DNA of 64,000 nucleotides from Ipomoea triloba (Eukaryota > Streptophyta > Magnoliopsida > Solanales > Convolvulaceae). Shown piece by piece: positions 11,980 to 32,921 of the stretch. Positions within the stretch are counted from its first letter, which is position 1, and every line of letters begins with the position of its first letter. The notes under the pieces are model-generated. The model saw only the letters and a program-made list of their open reading frames with translations, had not been told where the DNA came from and did no database searches. Both the position numbers and the translations under genes were made by a program. The stretch is taken from NCBI RefSeq assembly GCF_003576645.1, contig NC_044929.1, positions 23,195,206-23,259,205 on the forward strand. The letters are read 5' to 3'.

Positions 11980-12983
11980 ATGACGTATAAATTCAAGTCC
12001 ATCAAACACAGAAAACATCAAAAGCCCTCAATTTTCTTTATTTCCATAAGGAAGAAATCAAGTTTATGTAAAGAGTTACTTAAAATTTTGACCCAACTCT
12101 CATTGTGACCAAAATTCCTCCAAAAACATGTTAATAAATGTTGTACACTAAACATTAACAAAATACAAACACAAATCCTTCCTAAGCTCATGAACAAAGT
12201 AGGCAAAAATCTTCTTTGTGCAATCATAATCAATAATAGATAATACAATTCTAGCTCAAGTCCATAAACTAATTACTCACACATATTAATCATAAACATA
12301 TAAAGAAAACACAAGAATAAAGTATAAATAGCATAAAGAAAAAAGATAGAAAGAAATAGAACTTATCTATTAAAATGAAAGTGAAATGATAGAATCCGAA
12401 TTTCAAATCCAAGATTACAAGCTTTCGAAATGTTAAATAACCTAAATCCAAATCTAATCGGATCTAAAAATACAAAAGAAAAAGTGAAAAAATAGTTAGG
12501 GTTCGTGGTTGGGTTAGAACCATGTAGAAATGAGTAAAAACGAGCTTGTGAACAAGTAGCTACACAAGCGTGTAGGCTCCCATGCATTTTGACAGAATGA
12601 CTTTACTACTTTTTACCATTTTAAAGTCTAAATTAAGTTTGATGGTCTTCATGAAGACATTGCAATTCTCGCATATTATTGCAATGCCTTGATCTCATGC
12701 TTCACTTTTGCCTTAGTTTGCCCTTGTGATTAAAACCATTGAAAGCACCACTTTTTGGCTCTCAAGAGATGTTGCATCCATCTCCTTAGTTTCATATTGG
12801 CTCTCTTTGGCTCCAAATGAATCCAAAATGCTCCAAATATCATTCAATTCATCTCAATCATCAATGATTATACCTAAACACATAATTGAATCAAATAAGA
12901 AATGATTGGGTAAAATTGTAACAAATGGCAAGCAAAATAAGCTTAAATGAATAGTAAGAATATGAACAATTAGACACTTATCA
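11980..12983 (-). mobile_element. probable solo LTR remnant (Gypsy-like)
   Basis: The right end (gaacaattagacacttatca) closes like the LTRs at 32333 and 46498. The body has the same style: ordered AT-rich leader, a GC-richer mid-part, then a tail of repeated gctcc/ggctc words. I see no clear left border or target-site duplication, so the limits are approximate. Confidence 0.35.
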
Positions 12984-13005
12984 TTGTGTCTTCTCTATAT
13001 CTGTT

Positions 13006-13078
13006 AAAAATATTGATAAGAATTGAACTCGTGATCTTCTAGTACGAGAATCATACTCTAGCCTATCTCGTCTATCAC
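13006..13078 (-). repeat. tRNA-like SINE remnant, family 2
   Basis: It contains gataagaattgaactcgtgatcttctag followed by a tagcctatctcg word. On the minus strand this gives box-A-like then box-B-like (gagttcaattc) words. The same unit recurs at 37550-37618. Confidence 0.4.
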
Positions 13079-13630
13079 TTATTTTGGGACATGATTCCTT
13101 TTCTCATAATAGAACAAAGTGAATCCCAGAAGAATAAGTAGCCCTTCATGCTAATTGGAGCCAGTCACTTTTTCTGTCCAAGCAGCAACTACATACGTGT
13201 CAATATCCACATCCCGAAACATCACAATATTCCATGATTCCTTAGCATAATCACATAATAATTTTTTACTTTATCAACAAACACCAAAAAAGGATAAGAT
13301 CCACCAATGCCCCCAAAGGTGCTTGCTACTAGAAAACACCAATTTTTTGTTCTGTTCTCAAAACATCACATCAGTTTCTATTCGTCTTTCATTTCTTGAT
13401 TTCAAAGCTTTTCAGGAGGAATGCTGAGGTTTGTTTACTTCTCACATATTGAAACATGGGAGTGCTAATAAGGTTGTCTGCATATGATGGCTGGAAGGCT
13501 GTAAATGGAAATGAGACCATTGTAGTCTGGCTTAGTGTTGAATTTGGAAGATGGAATGGCTTGGTAGGTGGAGAAAAACAACCACCCGCTAGTTAGGCGG
13601 AAGCAAGAATGAAGAATCAAGGAATGGAAA

Positions 13631-13632
<2 letters not shown>

Positions 13633-13688
<56 letters not shown>
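13633..13688. repeat. (AT)n microsatellite
   Basis: An uninterrupted AT dinucleotide tract of about 56 bp. Flanking DNA from 13079 to 14940 is otherwise non-coding upstream sequence of the glutaredoxin gene with nothing else recognised. Confidence 0.95.
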
Positions 13689-13692
<4 letters not shown>

Positions 13693-14949
13693 CTGAAAGA
13701 TATAGAAAATGTAATGATTCTATATTATCTGTTTCTTTTCTAATAAAGAAACGTAGTACATACATATATATATATATAGACACATACTGTAAGTACCTAT
13801 CCATAAACAGACACAACTATATAGATAAACCTAACTCTTTATTTTTCAACAAGTGGCTATGAAAACAAGCCATCAACTAGTCTCTTATAAAAGCAAGCAA
13901 TAATGAAAGATTCAACCTCTCTCTCGAGTCCCTACATGTCCTTGCCCTAGAGTCGAAAAAGTAAACCGTATGCTATTGAGTCCCAATTAAACCTTGCACC
14001 ATTTTGCCTACAAGAAAAGCAAAGTTACGAACAATTCTTTAGATTGATCAATCAGATGAGCTGTATCTCGGAGACAAAGTAAACAGTAATGGATTAGAGG
14101 GTTTTGTTAGCTTTGTTTAGAGGCAGAATTGTTCTATACTACCATATGTTCTCTGCAATATAATGCAATGTTTTGAGTCTTTTTGAAAGGCAGAATAAAA
14201 ACAAATCTGTAAGTGAAAAACCAGATTGATGATCAACCTCAAAACAGAAAACCAACACGTTGATAAGGATCTGTTATAGTGTTTATGCACATCATATCAT
14301 GCATTAATGAATCCTATTGTCTGTCAATTCTAATCTTGTAGTGGAAAAATATCTCTGCATATAAATTTTTACATATAAATGCAACGTGTTGAGGAGAGGA
14401 TAACGGGTATCTTCTCTCCTGTATGTACGGATAAAGATGATGTTTTTTTTTCTTCAATTTCACTTCAAGGGTAAACCACCTTTCCTAAGCATTATGTTTT
14501 CCAATCAAAACTATGGCTTTGGTTTTTCTTGAAAAAATTTGTATGGGAATCTTGAAATAGGGGGCAAATTGACAGGATAACACTAACTCTCCACCTCACC
14601 AGATGCTCCAGGTCTCTCGAAAATATTCTAAATTTCCATATGATCTAAAAACGAGCTAATTGAACTCTTGGGTGGCACCTAAGGGCAGATAATGATAATC
14701 AATTGTGTAATGCACAGCAATATCAAGACTAAAGACTAAAGAGACTAACCTCTTATTTGAGTTTGCAGTAGTTGCAGCACAGGCTCTTACGTGACTGTGA
14801 GGACTGTCTTGTCAAGAATGTCTCTCCTTATCGTTTACTTTCTTGGCAACTTGTACCTGAGATGGATATTATTTGGGAATCTATGAAATATCATGATCTG
14901 AACAATTCTTGTTCTTTCCCGATTTCTATATTTTTATAATTTTCCTTTT

Positions 14950-15000
14950 CACGTGTCTTGAAGAACAGGTCACCGCCTCTGAGCTTGTGTGTGTATATAA
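14950..15000 (+). promoter_or_regulatory. G-box and TATA box of the second glutaredoxin gene
   Basis: A perfect G-box CACGTG (14950-14955) lies about 40 bp upstream of a TATA box (tatataa, 14994-15000). The ATG follows at 15109. The G-box suggests control by bZIP or bHLH factors; this is an inference from the motif only. Confidence 0.65.
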
Positions 15001-15108
15001 GCTTCATGGAGATCAAGACAATCTCCTCACATCAAGCACTCAGTTCTCACTTCACAAACATTCATATCTCCTACATTTTTCTCTCGTTTTCAAGTTCTTT
15101 TTCGGGCA

Positions 15109-15417
15109 ATGAATTCAGTGGACAGCTTGGCTGCAGGCAAGCCAGTGGTGATTTTCAGCAAGGGCTCTTGCTGCATGTGCCACTCTATCAAGACCCTCAT
15201 TAGCAGCTTTGGAGCAAACCCGATGGTTTATGAGCTTGACGAGCTTCCCAATGGGCAACAGCTAGAACGAGCACTGACAGCATTGGGGCAAAGGCCAAGC
15301 GTACCGGCTGTATACATAGGGGAAGAATTGGTCGGGGGAGCAAACGAGGTCATGAGCCTCCACCTCAAGGGAAAGCTCGTCCCATTGCTCAAGAAGGCAA
15401 AAGCCATATGGGTATAG
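15109..15417 (+). CDS. CC-type (class III, ROXY-like) glutaredoxin, CCMC active site
   Basis: This single-exon gene encodes 102 aa. The active site CCMC is at residues 21-24, the same position as in the glutaredoxin at 6863-7171. [10 protein letters not shown] segment matches the glutathione-binding loop. It is followed by the family-typical [14 protein letters not shown] stretch. The C-terminus is AKAIWV, again not the ALWL motif. The two proteins share fold, length and active site but differ at many positions, so they are older paralogues rather than a fresh duplication. They point away from each other across about 8 kb. Family members are cytosolic and nuclear thiol-redox regulators that usually bind TGA transcription factors. 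The start is supported by the TATA box about 110 bp upstream and by alignment with the paralogue. Confidence 0.95.
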   Translation: MNSVDSLAAGKPVVIFSKGSCCMCHSIKTLISSFGANPMVYELDELPNGQQLERALTALGQRPSVPAVYIGEELVGGANEVMSLHLKGKLVPLLKKAKAIWV

Positions 15418-15683
15418 CCTCCCTCCTCTACAGCATCAGGTGAACATAACGAAGCTCTGAATGACTGTCGGTGGTGGTAATCTGGCTTTAGCAGTTTCAA
15501 TGAGAATGGCACATTACCTGAACATGTCATTGAGCATATTTTATGTAACAAAATCAATGACTGCTCGAGTTCTCTAAGTTTGAATTATGTATTACTACGT
15601 CTGTTAATAATGTGAGAGCTCATAATTAAATGACATTTGAACAGAGATCTGAATATTTATAGGAAAGTTAAGTACCAACTCTG

Positions 15684-15880
15684 TCATCCATCAATAAAAT
15701 CTTTCATGAAGGGGTTATGTTTCTGAGTTTTGGCATGCCTCCAATTCGCCACGGCTCTCTTAACAGTGCCCTTTGCTTTCTGTATCTCCTCTGAACTAAA
15801 CTTGTGCTCTATGATTCCCAATGGACAATGGTCCAGGTTGTAGCACATTGACAACAGTTTCCACATCCTGCTCCAGTTGC
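15684..15880 (-). pseudogene. frameshifted terminal exon fragment of an unrecognised gene
   Basis: On the minus strand a clean splice acceptor (ccttatag before 15880) is followed by an open frame beginning QLEQDVETVVNVLQPGP. A single-frame slip near 15815-15830 is then needed to continue as GIIEHKFSSEEIQKAKGTV and on to a stop at 15686-15684. The protein-like composition on both sides of the slip and the acceptor suggest a genuine last exon that has decayed, or one with a sequencing indel. I could not name the family. No upstream exon is visible on the minus strand before PEX6, so it appears to be a truncated gene copy. Confidence 0.45.
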
Positions 15881-15899
15881 CTATAAGGGCAATAAATGA

Positions 15900-16824
15900 A
15901 CAGAGAATAGCTTAGAAAAACAATAAAAGTACCCCAAAAAAACCATTTTCAACAAATTGAGTTCACACTTTATCCTGCAGGCTGCAGTCCACAAGTGCAG
16001 AGCAAATCTATTTAGCCCGCACGGGCAATTTAGTTGGTTCTTGTATGGTAGATTATATGTAAAGACACAGGATCAAATCATGACAGTTACAGTGTGACCA
16101 CCAAATACTTATCCTTCTTCCACCTAATAGGCCGTTTTTACCCCTCCACTATCCTAATGTCAAGCAAGGTGTGGGCCCTAGGTGAGGGAATTTCATATTT
16201 TGTGGGTAATAGCAAATCTACTTATGAACAGCAAAGAATTGATCTTAATGAGTCCAACAAGACTAGGTTATCCTTCTTTTCTTTGTCTGTGCTTGCATTA
16301 TCACATCAGAGACAGTAAAACTTTTGGCAGCACAAAATATCACCAAGATGACTCATTTACACGGATTAAATCAACCCAGAAGCAAAAAAAATTAAAACCA
16401 TGCGAATTAAGAAAGCCTTCATCCAAGAACTAATACCATTCCAGCTTTTTGTTCAAATTCTCCTCACAGAAGTACCCCAAAAAATCTATTACGCTTATGA
16501 AGTTGGGGACAATAAGAGAGGAGAAGTGTACGCACCTAAAGAGACCGGAAAAAGGCAAAGCATTTCTCATCTTCGGCAATTCTCTGCTATGTAATTCTGT
16601 AAATTATGAAGAAATTCCGATAATTTTATCTAATCATGGTAAAAGTTTTAAGTTAATTCCACTCGTGTCCCACGACTTTACTGCTTTTCTATTTTAACCT
16701 TTAAAATATTTCAATTTGCTCAACAGTCCCTTTAAGGCGTTTCTTGATTTTGCTGAATTCAGAGTTCCGGCCAACCAACCGCCGCCGCCGATTGAAGCAA
16801 AGCTGATAGCTTTCGACGGTGAGG
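15900..16824. other. upstream region of PEX6
   Basis: Non-coding AT-rich DNA. The reading frames here lack motifs and overlap the expected promoter and 5' UTR of PEX6. The last 50 bases turn GC-rich (ccgccgccgccg), a typical 5' UTR composition. No convincing TATA box was found. Confidence 0.5.
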
Positions 16825-21853
<5,029 letters not shown>

Positions 21854-22533
21854 TTATGCAACAGAGGCTCTTCAAGGATATATACATAATATAAAACCTT
21901 TGAATATTTTTTTGAACATCAAGAACATATACATAGTAAAACGTTTGTGTTTAGTTCATTTACTATGAAATTAGATGCAACTTCAGCAGTTAGTCAACCT
22001 ATTAAGATTATAAGTTTAAGTTCAATTTCTAGCAAGAGCAACTTATTAACATTCTTAATTTGAACCGAACTTGATAACTATAGAATATAGACTGACCAAA
22101 AGATAGTGGCTAAAGATTTTCCTCACAAGCAAAATAATAATAATAATAATAATAATTAATAAATAAAAGTGAAAGTAATTGCTAATTGAAATAATTACAC
22201 AGTACACACTGTTCTCTGGTTATTATTTTAATGATTGACAGGGATTAAAGTCTCGAGCTTCTATACAAAAATCATGAAAGAAAATGGTGAAGATCGGCAT
22301 TGCTTATTCATAGAAGGCAATAGTAAATTATACTAATAAAAGGAGCATCAAAGTAATATGATTTCCATCTATTCACAGCACCAGATTGCTCTATTTTAGA
22401 GGCTCGAGTTCAAAAACACAAAATGCACTAACCAACTACAACCAAAATAATAAACTATACTGTAAAACCAAATCATCGAGGGCAATTTCTCCTAGAAACA
22501 TTCAGCAGCAGCGACTTGCCAATGCAGCACCAT
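21854..22533. other. PEX6-CUL1 tail-to-tail spacer
   Basis: 680 bp separates the PEX6 stop from the CUL1 stop on the opposite strand. It must contain both 3' UTRs. An (AAT)n tract lies at about 22136-22158. The tataaaacc and aataaaa-like words are compatible with poly(A) signals but are not decisive. Confidence 0.7.
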
Positions 22534-26963
<4,430 letters not shown>

Positions 26964-26997
26964 CTTGACTCACTTCACTTGTATTTTCTCAAGTACA

Positions 26998-27507
26998 CTA
27001 TAATACAAACAATTAGATTAGAACAGAATATTAAGCATCATAAAACAGGAACACGTGCCAACAGGAATGACAGGCGACCTTGAACTCCATGCCAACAAAG
27101 AATGTGTGTGAATATATGCAACAATAAAGCTGGACAGAGCCTGAACATATGCCTCCAACATGAAGGATCATATGCTAAGCTTACAACCATCTAATGCAAC
27201 CACACCCAACATTGAGCATGTCAGTGATTGCAATTCTTACACAAACCAAGACATATGCCACAATAGCAGCAAATTCATTCACAAACAAATATCATAGACG
27301 AGTTTCAATCATTTCGCTTCCAATCAAATCCTAGCAAAAAACCCTAAAGCTGCACTAAAATCACAATCGCCACGCACAAACAAATCATCTAGGCAAAAAC
27401 TACACGCCCTAGCAGAAACAAGCCCAAATAAATCAAAACAATATTTATAAAATATGAAGGCAAACCCAACGCAATCAAAATAAACATATGATGTCCCTGT
27501 CGCTCAC
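26998..27507 (-). other. CUL1 5' UTR leader intron
   Basis: On the minus strand a strong donor (ccg then gtgagc, exon end 27508) and an acceptor (gtattatag before 26997) bracket about 510 bp upstream of the CUL1 ATG, with the TATA box further upstream. The non-coding 5' exon would run from about 27765 to 27508. Leader introns often raise expression in plant housekeeping genes. This is a prediction from splice signals only. Confidence 0.6.
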
Positions 27508-27791
27508 CGGAAGATGGATTGCGGAACTGCGAAGCGATTCCTAAACGAATGTAGTCCAAAGGGGGAAATCCGGGTCGGGTGAAGAAAAAAGCAGAAACCC
27601 GAACCCTAGGAATTGCTAGGTCGAGAGTGCCTGTAAAAGTTTGTTGGTATTGGTAATATAGGAATTGAAGGGAGAACGAAAGGGCTCGGAGACCGGAGAG
27701 AGTGCTGAAAGCGACAGGCGGTTCAATCAGAGTCGTCGTCTGACTGGTCTGGAACGAGCGGCATTCCTCCCTTGCGGCCTTTCCTCGACTC

Positions 27792-27804
27792 CTATTTATA
27801 TATA
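27792..27804 (-). promoter_or_regulatory. CUL1: TATA box of CUL1
   Basis: The minus strand reads tatatataaatagg, a strong plant TATA word, about 285 bp upstream of the predicted leader-intron donor. A transcription start would be expected near 27765. Confidence 0.6.
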
Positions 27805-27839
27805 TCACTACTCGTACGCATATACTCTGTTTCCAACTA

Positions 27840-28075
27840 GAAATAGACATTCTTTCCAAAAAAAATAAACAAATTAACAAATTTTACCCATATACATCTT
27901 TAAATATAAATAATGATTTTAGATTTATCTCGTTATTCAAAAAATATTTTTGAGATTAAGAGCATCCTTTTTTTTTTGAAATCAAATTAAGAGCATCCTT
28001 ATCAGTAAAACTTTTTCGTAGTTTTTTTATGAGTTTTTGTAAGTGTGATTATGAAAGATAAAATGAGAGGAGATT

Positions 28076-28122
<47 letters not shown>

Positions 28123-28640
28123 AAAAAGAAAGAAAAAACAATAATCTGACATTTGAAAAAAAAAAAAAAAGGTAAAACTCAAAGTGGCCACCAGCTGGCA
28201 GCCACTATGACTCGCCCCATCGGGCGCGTGGTCGTGGGGCGCAAAGTGCACCAAACGCGCACTTCAATGGCTTTTTTTTTTTAATTTTGTAATTTCTGAC
28301 ATAAACCATGTTTTAGCCGGAGATATATTTCTTCTCAAAATGGCTTCCACATCAGTTCACTTTTCTAAATGCAAGTTTATACACTGACATGAACCAACAA
28401 ATATACACTGGTATGGATGCTGTAAGTATGATATATTCAATTATGTATGCATTTAGTAACCGAAATATTTTTGTAATAATGTTTTTTGAGTATAAAAAAC
28501 ATGTATACCCTTGGATATGAATAAAAATAGCTAGGATCGAGTTGAGAATCAACTCTAAACGACTAAACAATTAGTAACCCTCTTATAGCAACATAGGAGG
28601 GAGGTCAAACAAAATAGGATGTCCAACATCATCCAGAAGT
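27840..28640. other. intergenic, nothing coding recognised
   Basis: AT-rich DNA with an (AT)n tract at 28079-28118 and several poly-A or poly-T runs. A short GC-rich patch (about 28190-28255, ccaccagctggcagcc onward) has no recognised feature. Confidence 0.5.
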
Positions 28641-28641
28641 G

Positions 28642-28745
28642 TCAAGAATCTTGTGGGCGAGTGACACCAAGTTACTCTTTCATAATTGTGGGTTCGAGCC
28701 TTAGTGGAGGCTTTATTGACTCAGTAGTAATGTAGTATGATGAAT
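28642..28745 (+). repeat. SINE head fragment, family 1
   Basis: The word gtgggttcgagccttagtgga is a good box B with the same flanking sequence as the SINE at 41247-41337 (gggcttgagcctcagtgga). It continues with ttattgactcagtagtaatg, which resembles the body of the SINE at 62281-62446. Its 3' end and target-site duplication are not clear. Confidence 0.5.
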
Positions 28746-29351
28746 CTACCAAGAGCAATAATGGTGGTCTTGGACAAGAATGCATCAGCACAACTAGCTT
28801 TCGATTACATGTAAGAGATTAAATTATTGGATTATAAAATGAAGTGAGACTCATAAATAAGAGACATGAAGAAATTCAATAGTTATACAATATTTCAATG
28901 CAATATATATGTACATCTCGTTATTGTTACTTTGTATATGATGTTGATTATTACATTTATTATTGCAAATCTTACAATGTTATTGGTGATATTGTTGTAT
29001 ACTTTACAATTTGGAACATTGTGTTTTGTTTGATATACAAGAATGTGGCAAGGCTATAAAGCATCTCAAATATCCCAATAATCAAAGTAGTATGGTGACT
29101 CACATTGAGTACGGTAATGTTGGGCTGTCAATCGATTACCTCATAGTTGTAAAACCAACTCCACCAATTAGAGTCACAACATTAATCCCACTTACAAATT
29201 GTCATCATATCACAAAGGGTTCGTTAATCAAAGTATCTTCATCATCGTCACATGCATTATACTTTTTATTGTAGCTTGGGGTTGATCAAAGCTATCTGGC
29301 TACTTTAGCCAACCAAGTACATTCTTGATCATCTTGTAATGAGTTCTACTA

Positions 29352-29445
29352 CATTGACTCTTTGTACTTCATTTGGTTGAGAAAGTATCTATGAACATAT
29401 ATTATATTGTAACAGAGTCAATAGTACTAAAAAAAAAATACAAAG
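29352..29445 (+). repeat. SINE tail fragment, family 1
   Basis: The words ggttgagaaagtatctatgaac and attgtaacagagtcaatagtac followed by a poly-A run match the 3' body of the SINE at 62281-62446 (read on its minus strand). Only the tail is recognisable here. Confidence 0.5.
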
Positions 29446-30442
29446 TATAAGTACAAATTTACAAAATGCTGAACATTATAAAATGTACTCTGTATCATTT
29501 ATTATTACTTGTGTACAACTTACCCCTCTCTCTCTATATGTATAAACAATGAGATTTTGTGATCAATGGCTTCTTAAAAGCCACAATGTACAAATATACA
29601 CCAATCTCAAAATAGTGAAATCACCTTGACTCGGATTAACTTATAAAGATTCGTAATTTTGTTTTATTTATTTCATATTAATCTAAAAAGATATTTGTGC
29701 ATATTGCAGTCATCAAGTGGGCCTCTTTTCCAAAATAGGATTTATGTGTTGTTAGGTCTTACAAAACCATCACTTCTAGTTGATGGGCCTAATGTAAAAC
29801 CAAACGACATTTCATATGTAATACATGTACATAGGATTGGGTTAGCTAGCTACAATTTCCCATGCATGGATATGCTCACTCAATACATGGCAATTGTTTA
29901 AAGGAAAACAATACTTGTGTATTCTCGTAATCTCCTATATATATATATATGGCCTCCTTATATGACTTGTATTAATAACTAGTTACCACATAGGAATTAC
30001 GTGAATAGTATGATGTTCAATGTGTATTTTTAAATTAGTGTTTTAGAATTTATCAAAGTATTATTCGGTATCCTAATATATATCAATACAAAAATATCAA
30101 ACTTTTCATAAAAGTAAATATTTCAAGAATGCATACTATGACATTTGACAGAAATGTTGGATTAACTGGTGTAATATCAATTTTAGAGGGAAGCATCATC
30201 ACTGAATAGCACCCTAATATCAATTTTAAGCATCATCACTGAATAGCACCCTAAGCATAGATTTTGCAACACAAAACCCTATTAACTGGCTCAAGCAATT
30301 ACACCATCCAAACATTTTTTAGTTCCCCTCAGAGACTTAACTTTATTGACTCTTATTAGGTTTGTATAATTACACAAACATTTTTTAGTTTCCCTTGGAG
30401 ACCTAACTTTATTGTTTCTTATTAGTTTTGTAGATGTAGAAG
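29446..30442. other. intergenic; possible exon-like open stretch 29710-29901
   Basis: A splice-acceptor-like word (tatattgcag, ending about 29709) is followed by an open stretch of about 60 codons to a stop near 29901. The composition looks moderately protein-like, but I recognise no family and no partner exons. The rest is AT-rich and featureless apart from two nearly identical words about 50 bp apart near 30180-30245 (atatcaattttaagcatcatcactgaatagcaccc). Confidence 0.3.
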
Positions 30443-31474
30443 TGGAGTTAATACCCAATATAGCCCTCAATTAATAGGGATGAGGGGTAGTGGTCGTAGC
30501 ATTTTTTAGGTACAAGCAAATACCCGGAGTATTCCGGGGTTATCGATCCACAGGGAAGCGGGGTATTAAGCACTAGTTACTAATTAATTCACGAGAAGCT
30601 ATTCCTACGTTAACAATGGGTATTTATCTAAAATTATGAAAATAAAATAAATGAAGCAAGGCAAACGGACTTTTATATACAAGAGATTAAGAGCGGGATT
30701 TTTGGGCGTCAAAGTGTTTAATCACCTAGTGCCAATCTAAAGTGAAATAATCATTCGGGTTCAACAAGTGTGAATGATTGCAATCTAAAAGGGAAAGATT
30801 ACTCTCGTAATTCAATCCCAAAACATGGTAATTGGAATACTCACTCTCGTGAGCTATTCACAACATATAATCAAGAACAAGCAATAAATGGAATACCCAC
30901 TCTCGTGGGCTATTCACAATTGGAATACTCACTCTCGTGAGCTATTCACAATAAATCCCTTAATCAACATGTCCTCTCTCGAGGTACAAGAATCAAGTGC
31001 AATTGTGGGTGCTCTAATTCATAGACAAATTTAGCAATGAAACAAGTAATTAGGATCCTTAACTACAAGCATCAAGAAATTAAGCCACAATTACAACACA
31101 AGTAATAAACCCAAATAGATATTTCATTCAAGCAATTCAAGAACTAGGCACATAGGTTCATAAACACTTATCAATCCAAAAATCCCAAAGGAAATCTTAG
31201 CCAAACATGGCTATCTTAGTTTCAACAACAAACAATTCAAAGAAAGATTTAACAAAGCTTAAAATAGAGAAGAGATGAAGAAATTCTCCCGAATGTGTCT
31301 TCCAAGCTCTTCTCCTCTCTTGTTGTGGCTTCAAATCTTCTTCCTTGCTCTCCTTTTTGGTCAAAATCCGCAGCCAAGCTTAGGGTTTGAAGAGAAAATG
31401 ATGCTTTTATAGTGGGTGGAGAATGGAGGGCAAAAATGACAATTTTTAGAAGTTTAGAATCGCAGATCTGTGAC

Positions 31475-31591
31475 ATTCGACGCGTCGAATCCAACATTCG
31501 ACGCGTCGAATCTTTACAGCGCCGAAACGAGGCTATTCTGCCTCATTTTTGGGATTTTCGACGCGTCGAAAGTTGAGTTCGACGCGTCGAA
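31475..31591. repeat. four CpG-rich palindromes centred on TCGACGCGTCGA
   Basis: Perfect palindromes occur at 31475-31490, 31496-31511, 31556-31571 and 31578-31591. The cores start at 31477, 31498, 31558 and 31579, so they form two pairs, each with 21-bp spacing. They lie just upstream of the minus-strand TATA box of the LTR, which is where LTR enhancers sit. Confidence 0.9.
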
Positions 31592-31650
31592 AATTCCTGT
31601 GACGCAGTTCCGACTTGCATCCTGATTTTGACCCTTTTCCCCTTCGAATT

Positions 31651-32140
31651 ACACTTTGATGTCTTCATAAGAGTTGTAGCCCTTGAAGTCTTCTTTCCAA
31701 TGGTTTAAGAATCACCTCATTTGGATATTTGTAGGCTGAGATATGATCCAATTACCGAGGTGTCGCCATATTTAGCAGAAATTACAACTCTTTGATCTTT
31801 TGACCATTTTCCCTTTCAATCTACACTTTGATGTCTTCAAAAGAGTTGTAGCCCTTGAAGTCTTCTTTCCAATGGTTCAAGAATAACCTCATTTGGATAC
31901 TCCTAGACTGAGATATGGTCCAATTACCGAGGTGTCGCCATATTTAGCAGGAATTACAACTCTTTGATCTTTTGACCAGTTTTCCTTTTGATCTACACTT
32001 TGATGTCTTCATAAGAGTTGTAGCCCTTGAAGTCTTCTTTCCAATGGCTCAAGAATCATCTCATTTGGATATTCATAGGAAGAGATATGGTCCGATTACC
32101 AAGATGTCGCCATGGTAGCGGGAATTACAACTCTTTGGCT
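31651..32140. repeat. 172-bp tandem repeat, nearly three copies
   Basis: The word acactttgatgtcttca starts at 31651, 31823 and 31995, exactly 172 bp apart. Each copy contains gagttgtagcccttgaagtc and a caattaccgaggtgtcgcc-like word. The third copy is shortened and more diverged. The array lies within the solo LTR, between the palindromes and its right end. Confidence 0.9.
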
Positions 32141-32334
32141 CCTTTGAATTGGCTTTTGCTCCCAAATAGTTCTAATGCACTTCTAAACACATCAAAAACA
32201 TCTAAACCAAGCATTATACCATTTAAAATATGAAAACAAGGAAATAAGCATTGGACACAACATTTTATCACACAATTAACTATAAAACCTACATAAAAAC
32301 ACAAGTAAAATAAGTACAAATGAGAGTGTATCAG

Positions 32335-32921
32335 GTAGAAGAAGGAATTTGACGAATTTGTTAATAGGGATGATCCTACTTCTCATGGCTAATAAACGAT
32401 TTTGTTAACAAATGACTAAATTGCATAAAATTATAAAAAATGAGGACTTAATTAAGCACAAAAGATCATTTAGAATTAAATAATGTGTAATCCTGGCCAA
32501 GTGAATAGTGCACATGATTATCCTAATTCAATTTTAGGATCTGAATTGGTTGATTTAGGTAGGTTATTATTGTAACGCTTTCTTATTGATTATTATTTTA
32601 GCATTAGAGTTACAAGTAGCAATATTAAAGTGTTTGATAGTTGGGGCAACGAGACCTAATGACATACATCTAGCACATGGTATGTGTGATTATATCTTAC
32701 CATTATCACCCGTTCAATATAATGAATGGGATAAGCTCGTTCATCCATGCATGCATGCACGTACGTTCTATCAAGCAGCTGCACTATATGCTGTCACTGA
32801 AACTTAAATTAAATATATAGGCTGAAGATTGTTGGAGTCGCCATAGCCATTAATGGCTAAAGCTAAGCTTGCAGTTAATTAGAAAAAAAACCGAGCGTGC
32901 AAATTAATGAAAACTGGCTAC
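32335..32921. other. intergenic; possible exon-like stretch 32602-32807
   Basis: An acceptor-like word (ttattattttag, ending 32601) precedes an open stretch to a stop at 32807 whose translation includes VGATRPNDIHLAHGMCDYIL and WDKLVHPCM. It looks more protein-like than the surroundings but I do not recognise it. The remainder is likely the 3' flank of the IDD gene. Confidence 0.3.

Larger units (their letters stand above)
30443..32334 (-). mobile_element. solo-LTR-like element (Gypsy type), ~1.9 kb
   Basis: The block shares the layout of the Athila-like LTR at 45161. Its left end carries an 'atcgatccacaggga' leader comparable to 'gaaccacgaggattgg' there. It also has the phrase tttaatcacctag, a TATA box on the minus strand (ctataaaag, 31405-31413), palindromes upstream of the TATA and an end in tgtatca. 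A 7-bp direct repeat GTAGAAG flanks it (30436-30442 and 32335-32341). This is longer than the 5 bp normal for LTR elements, so the exact ends are open. No gag or pol is present, which indicates a solo LTR. Confidence 0.65.

Noticed and set aside
28642..28745. Functional tRNA gene
   Set aside because: Box B is good but there is no cloverleaf with acceptor pairing; SINE relatives explain it.
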